A stretch of DNA of 61,284 bases, taken from Gemmatimonas sp. GTDB taxonomy: Bacteria > Gemmatimonadota > Gemmatimonadetes > Gemmatimonadales > Gemmatimonadaceae. Position numbers and translations under genes: made by a program. The notes beneath the pieces are model-generated. The model was not told the DNA's origin, searched no databases, and was given only the letters and a program-made list of their open reading frames with translations. Shown here one piece after another: positions 58,855 through 61,284 of the stretch (position 1 is the first letter of the stretch; each line of letters starts with the position of its first letter). The DNA is taken from the NCBI GenBank assembly GCA_013822425.1, contig PNKL01000014.1, positions 1-61,284 of the forward strand, in the 5' to 3' direction.

Positions 58855-59433
58855 ATGAGCATGAAACGGACGGACGCAAAGGCGGTGCAGGGCAATTCGT
58901 CGCCCCGTGCGGTGGCGGGGCAAAAGCCGTTGCTCGCGGGGCGCCGCCGCACCCGCACGCCTACCAGTCAAGAGGAGGCGCAGCGGGCGATGGAGGAGTA
59001 CGGTCGGGCGATCGTGCAGTACGTCAACGTTGGCGGCCCCAGGAAGCGACTTGATGCCGCGAAAACCGCCCTCCTCGCCCTGAGCGTGCCTGCGCGATGC
59101 GCCCCCGGACTTTGGGCTCTGCGTAAAAGAGTGTGGAATTGGGGCGCGCCGGTAGGGTGGCTGCACTATCTTGGAAATAATCGTGTGTTCTGGGAACCGG
59201 ACGCATCTACGAGGAGAACGGTATGTCTAGTGTGTGCGAGAAGGACCGCACGGCGGGAGGAATCCGCGATGTCCGCCCCGTCGCATATCAGGACCACCTG
59301 GAATTGGCCTCGTTTCTCTGGATGGTCAGCGCCGTGCCGTTTCTCGTCATTCCCCTGCAGTGGACGGTTGCTGGCCTGCTGGTGGTGGTACCGCCACCAT
59401 GGATCACGCCGCTCTGCCTCGCTCTTACGATAG
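58855..59433 (+). CDS. Basic accessory protein, C-terminal half doubtful
   Basis: ATG 58855 has CAGGAG upstream and a promoter element 24 nt before it. The first about 110 residues (AVAGQKPLLAGRRRTRTPTS, EEAQRAMEEYGRAIVQYVNV) look coding. After that the frame becomes Arg/Ser/Trp-rich and overlaps the well-formed membrane protein starting at 59223 by 211 bp, so the reading frame has probably lost its original stop or been shifted. 192 aa in total if translated to the end. Confidence 0.4.
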   Translation: MSMKRTDAKAVQGNSSPRAVAGQKPLLAGRRRTRTPTSQEEAQRAMEEYGRAIVQYVNVGGPRKRLDAAKTALLALSVPARCAPGLWALRKRVWNWGAPVGWLHYLGNNRVFWEPDASTRRTVCLVCARRTARREESAMSAPSHIRTTWNWPRFSGWSAPCRFSSFPCSGRLLACWWWYRHHGSRRSASLLR

Positions 59434-59687
59434 TCATCATTAGCTGTGCCGGAGTCGTACGGGGGATTGCCGTTCACCTCAGGGCAGCGGGCACGGTGGT
59501 ATCCGTCCTGACCGGGGTCGCCCTACTGGCCTGTGGTGTGGTCGTACTGGTGGGCGCGTGGTCCTTCAGCGCACGAGTGTCACCACTCGCGCAGTACGCC
59601 CTTCTGACTGCCTCTATTCTGCTCGCACCCTACTGGATTTGCTCGGGCGCTTGCGCCCTGGTGCTATCCGCGTGGCACCGCCGATAG
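59223..59687 (+). CDS. Four-helix membrane protein of unknown function
   Basis: 154 aa from ATG 59223, GAGGAG seven bases upstream. Hydrophobic helices at about 28-55 (FLWMVSAVPFLVIPLQWTVA), 59-80, 88-112 and 120-148. A TATCTT box at 59167-59172 may be its -10. The 5' region around 59120-59220 is visibly less GC-rich than its surroundings, hinting at separate acquisition. No family recognised. Confidence 0.65.
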   Translation: MSSVCEKDRTAGGIRDVRPVAYQDHLELASFLWMVSAVPFLVIPLQWTVAGLLVVVPPPWITPLCLALTIVIISCAGVVRGIAVHLRAAGTVVSVLTGVALLACGVVVLVGAWSFSARVSPLAQYALLTASILLAPYWICSGACALVLSAWHRR

Positions 59688-59766
59688 GCAGCTCCTTTCC
59701 ACATTCGCCAAGGCGTTGAAAGAGCGTCTCACCGACCGCTGCTTCCACACTCATTTACGCAGAGCC

Positions 59767-60012
59767 GGACTTTGCCAGAGGCGGAGCGCGATGCTGACAC
59801 GCGCGTTGGCATCGGCGAAGCGGGCGCTTGCAGGAGACTCGAACGACGCGGAGCATGATGCGCTCGTGGGTCTTGTCGAGACGGTCGCGGACCTGGTGAC
59901 GGCGATTCCCTCGGAGTCGCATGCGCGTCGTGCGGGCAACGCCGGGGCGCGTCATTCCGTGATCGGAGGCTAACGTCATGCCCCTGTGTCGGTGCGCCGC
60001 GCTGCGCGTCTC
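59767..60012 (+). repeat. Direct repeat copy 2 of a 245-bp accessory gene segment
   Basis: Counterpart of 47886-48130, one base longer. In this copy the first gene ends at a TAA, and a second gene starts four bases after it. Confidence 0.85.
59791..59973 (+). CDS. Small duplicated protein, intact copy
   Basis: 60 aa from ATG 59791. Two helices (MLTRALASAKRALAGDSNDA, LVGLVETVADLVTAIPSESH). The nearly identical copy at 47910 lost the stop by a 1-bp change. Conservation of the shared part, with substitutions often at third positions, supports a real short protein. Function unknown. Confidence 0.55.
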   Translation: MLTRALASAKRALAGDSNDAEHDALVGLVETVADLVTAIPSESHARRAGNAGARHSVIGG

Positions 60013-60271
60013 TGACTCCCGCTGTCGCGTCCTGTTCCGCGACGATGCCACGGGCGAACTCACAGGTGTTGAGATGCCCCCCGCCACCTATCGGCTCATC
60101 CCGCTCGGAACACCAGCAACCCCTGCGGACTACCAAGCGCTCGACGGCGGGCCGTTCTTACCTGCCCCCTCCACCTTCATCGATCTGTACTACCCCCCTC
60201 CTCCACATCAAGACGCGTGGCGTGGGTTCTCCCGGCGTGACGCGCTCGCGTCATGTCAGGGGTTCCCGTGA
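59978..60271 (+). CDS. Small protein of unknown function downstream of the duplicated gene
   Basis: 97 aa from ATG 59978, with GGAGG (59965-59969) upstream spanning the previous stop. Cys/Arg start (MPLCRCAALRVSDSRCRVLF), then RDDATGELTGVEMPPATYRL and a proline/tyrosine-rich end (IDLYYPPPPHQDAW). The first codons are part of the duplicated segment; in the other copy they are fused in frame to the preceding gene. Confidence 0.5.
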   Translation: MPLCRCAALRVSDSRCRVLFRDDATGELTGVEMPPATYRLIPLGTPATPADYQALDGGPFLPAPSTFIDLYYPPPPHQDAWRGFSRRDALASCQGFP

Positions 60272-60360
60272 CGGCGGGATGCGTCCGGGGCGTGGGTGCA
60301 AGGCCGGCGCAGAGTTTTGCACCATGCCTGCTCCGAGGGGAACGCCGGAGTGCCACCCGC

Positions 60361-60588
60361 ATGCCTAACGGGAAGCGCACGCCCGTCTACGGGTACTGCG
60401 AGACGTGCCGGGTGGACATTCGGATTGAGCAGAACGGTCGCGCCGCACGCCACTCGTACGGATTCCGTTATGTCGAGCGGGTCGGCCCGGGCACGGCGCA
60501 TCCGCGGTGGCGCACGGTGATCTGCCCATTGAGTGGCGCGCGCATCGTCGCGTTCAGCGCCAGCGAGCGCGTCGATGGGGCGGCGTGA
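60361..60588 (+). CDS. Small protein with CxxC motif, unknown function
   Basis: 75 aa from ATG 60361. RTPVYGYCETCRVDIRIEQN holds a CxxC pair, then HSYGFRYVERVGPGTAHPRW and TVICPLSGARIVAFS. Looks like a small beta-rich, possibly zinc-binding domain. The stop overlaps the next GTG (GTGA), so the two are translated together. The upstream in-frame extension to 60253 is of low quality. Confidence 0.5.
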   Translation: MPNGKRTPVYGYCETCRVDIRIEQNGRAARHSYGFRYVERVGPGTAHPRWRTVICPLSGARIVAFSASERVDGAA

Positions 60589-60722
60589 CCGTGTACGTCG
60601 ACGACATGTACGCGACGTTCGGGCGCATGCGCATGTGCCATATGATCGCAGACTCCCGCGCCGAGCTGGATGCGATGGTGGACCAGATCGGCGTGGCGCG
60701 TCGCGCCGCCGGTGCCTCGTGA
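60585..60722 (+). CDS. DUF4031-like protein, truncated
   Basis: 45 aa from GTG 60585 (GTGA overlap). VTVYVDDMYATFGRMRMCHM and IADSRAELDAMVDQIGVARR are the first two-thirds of a DUF4031-type protein (tVYVDd......GR..cHmiAD...ELh.mA..iG), which normally runs to about 80 residues or more. The frame stops right after, 75 bp before the tRNA-like gene, so the 3' end appears lost. Confidence 0.65.
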   Translation: MTVYVDDMYATFGRMRMCHMIADSRAELDAMVDQIGVARRAAGAS

Positions 60723-60797
60723 GGGAGCGGAGCGCTGGTTGCCGGGTTGGCGTTGGATCCATAGGTTCTTCGTTGCCGAAACCAAAGGGATCGGTGT

Positions 60798-60886
60798 ACA
60801 GAGGTGTGGCCGAGTGGCTTAAGGCGCCTGACTGATAATCGGGTGGGCCCGCAAGGGCTCCGTGGGTTCGAATCCCACCATCTGTC
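60798..60886 (+). tRNA. Class II (Ser/Leu-like) tRNA gene with GAU (Ile) anticodon, irregular acceptor stem
   Basis: D arm GCC (60809-60811)/GGC (60823-60825) with GAGTGGC; anticodon stem CCTGA (60827-60831)/TCGGG (60839-60843), loop CTGATAA, anticodon GAT at 60834-60836. The long variable arm GGGCCC-GCAA-GGGCTC (60845-60860) has a GNRA-type tetraloop. T arm is GTGGG-TTCGAAT-CCCAC (60862-60878). Acceptor: ACAGA (60798-60802) pairs with TCTGT (60881-60885), and TG with CA, leaving GG bulged; the other register has one mismatch. No CCA encoded. The long variable arm implies Ser-type charging, which conflicts with the Ile anticodon. It may be a pseudogene or an unusual decoder. Confidence 0.75.
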
Positions 60887-60890
60887 TCGA

Positions 60891-60922
60891 CAAAGGGCCC
60901 TTCCCACGGGAAGGGTCCTTTG
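60891..60922 (+). terminator. 15-bp hairpin after the tRNA
   Basis: CAAAGGGCCCTTCCC (60891-60905) pairs with 60908-60922 with one G-T wobble and a 2-nt loop, beginning five bases after the tRNA. Followed by GTGTTGCTG. Likely tRNA terminator. Confidence 0.7.
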
Positions 60923-61139
60923 TGTTGCTGCCTTCGCATCACCCGGAACACCGGGCTGGCGACTGGCCTGTTCTCAGACTGTAGCCCGCATTGTCTGACC
61001 GCACTGCCCTGCGAGAACACCGAAGCCGTACCGCGTTGCTGCGTGTGCGCGCTACTCTGCGTGGAGGGCGTTGTTGTTCCAGCGGCGGTGACGCCGTCGG
61101 ACGTTTCCGTGTGGGGCACGCGCCCGAATGGCCGGCCGG

Positions 61140-61163
61140 TGCGGCGGGTGGCGCTCGTATGCT
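61140..61163 (+). promoter_or_regulatory. Accessory-type promoter element
   Basis: TGCGG at 61140, TATGCT at 61158-61163, followed by CGG. ATG 61171 and ATG 61185 follow. The 60923-61139 stretch shows no gene. Confidence 0.6.
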
Positions 61164-61184
61164 CGGTCACATGAGGAAGAGTCG

Positions 61185-61262
61185 ATGAGGCGCAACCCAC
61201 AGCGCATCGAGGCCGAACACCATACACGCCGGCACGGGCTGGCGGGAGAGAAGTATGTCTGA
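61185..61262 (+). CDS. Possible 25-residue peptide before the terminal gene
   Basis: ATG 61185 with AGGAAGAG five bases upstream and a promoter at 61140-61163. It encodes MRRNPQRIEAEHHTRRHGLA and five more residues and overlaps the start of the next gene by 8 bp. May be a leader peptide coupling translation. Confidence 0.35.
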   Translation: MRRNPQRIEAEHHTRRHGLAGEKYV

Positions 61263-61284
61263 CCCGACCGCGAGGGAGCTGGAC
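61255..61284 (+). CDS. Start of a gene cut by the window edge
   Basis: ATG 61255 with GGGAGAG upstream; reads MSDPTARELD before the window ends. Identity unknown. It continues the plus-strand array to the right. Confidence 0.4.
   Translation, partial: MSDPTARELD

Noticed and set aside
1550-60886. Attachment-site pair linking the tRNA to the integrase end
   Set aside because: I looked for a copy of the tRNA 3' end near the left edge and found none, so I make no claim about element borders.
60256-61227. 323-codon minus-strand frame across the tRNA
   Set aside because: Contains GGIRTHGALAGPPDYQSGAL, the recurrent antisense translation of class II tRNA genes and a known misannotation.
1-61284. 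CRISPR arrays, insertion sequences, rRNA genes
   Set aside because: No regularly spaced repeats, no transposase with DDE or HUH motifs flanked by inverted repeats, and no rRNA-like segments were seen.

Overview
The window is one high-GC accessory element, most likely a conjugative plasmid or an integrative and conjugative element (ICE). It has a tyrosine recombinase near its left edge, a nearly complete type IV secretion (T4SS) operon, two coupling-protein-type ATPases, and about 19 kb of small accessory genes. The host is probably a high-GC Gram-negative bacterium: the T4SS has a VirB10-type protein, an OmpA-type outer-membrane protein and many signal peptides ending in A-x-A-Q. That signal-peptide style and the TAnnCT -10 boxes close to start codons made me think of Gemmatimonadota, but this is an inference from style.

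Layout. 0-6.5 kb: ArdC-like antirestriction protein, tyrosine recombinase, and exported or unknown proteins. 6.5-12 kb: UvrD/PcrA-like helicase, DUF457 (YdjM-type) membrane protein and RecD2-like helicase. 12-16.1 kb: two unknown proteins, an AIM24-family protein and a membrane-anchored HELAH metalloprotease. 16.1-33.5 kb: the T4SS operon (VirB2-like pilin, VirB3-like, VirB4, four consecutive exported proteins in the VirB5 position, VirB6/TrbL, VirB8, a VirB9-position protein, VirB10, two bitopic proteins, an OmpA-type protein and four small proteins), closed by a 23-bp hairpin. 33.6-36.9 kb, minus strand: an unknown protein and a VirD4/TraG coupling ATPase. A 62-bp divergent promoter region separates it from a second coupling-type ATPase (37-39.8 kb), which is followed by two winged-helix proteins resembling the replication-relaxation family. 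I see no canonical MOB relaxase.

41.46-42.9 kb lacks a convincing gene. It holds AACGGGC repeats, palindromes and a near-consensus DnaA box, and is my best candidate for an origin (oriT and/or oriV). From there to the right end lie some 30 mostly short genes, almost all on the plus strand. They include a RES/Xre-type toxin-antitoxin pair, DUF6573, DUF1737 and DUF4031-like proteins, a Big2-type lipoprotein, a CFI-box protein next to a divergent helical-repeat protein, a pair of tandem paralogues and a 245-bp duplication. A class II tRNA-like gene with a GAU (Ile) anticodon lies at 60.8 kb.

The least expected signal is a fixed-geometry element in front of these accessory genes: TGCGG (or TGCGC), 13 nt, then a -10-like hexamer YAYSCT, always exactly 18 nt from the first T to the -10 and usually 24-46 nt before the start codon. 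I count sixteen plus-strand copies between 42.6 and 61.2 kb, counting variants, and one more in front of the last gene before the non-coding region. Separately, ten genes have a TAnnCT-like box only 5-7 nt before the start codon, as expected for leaderless mRNAs. My reading is that the accessory block is a leading-region-like array of small, separately promoted genes that enter the recipient early. This is a hypothesis.
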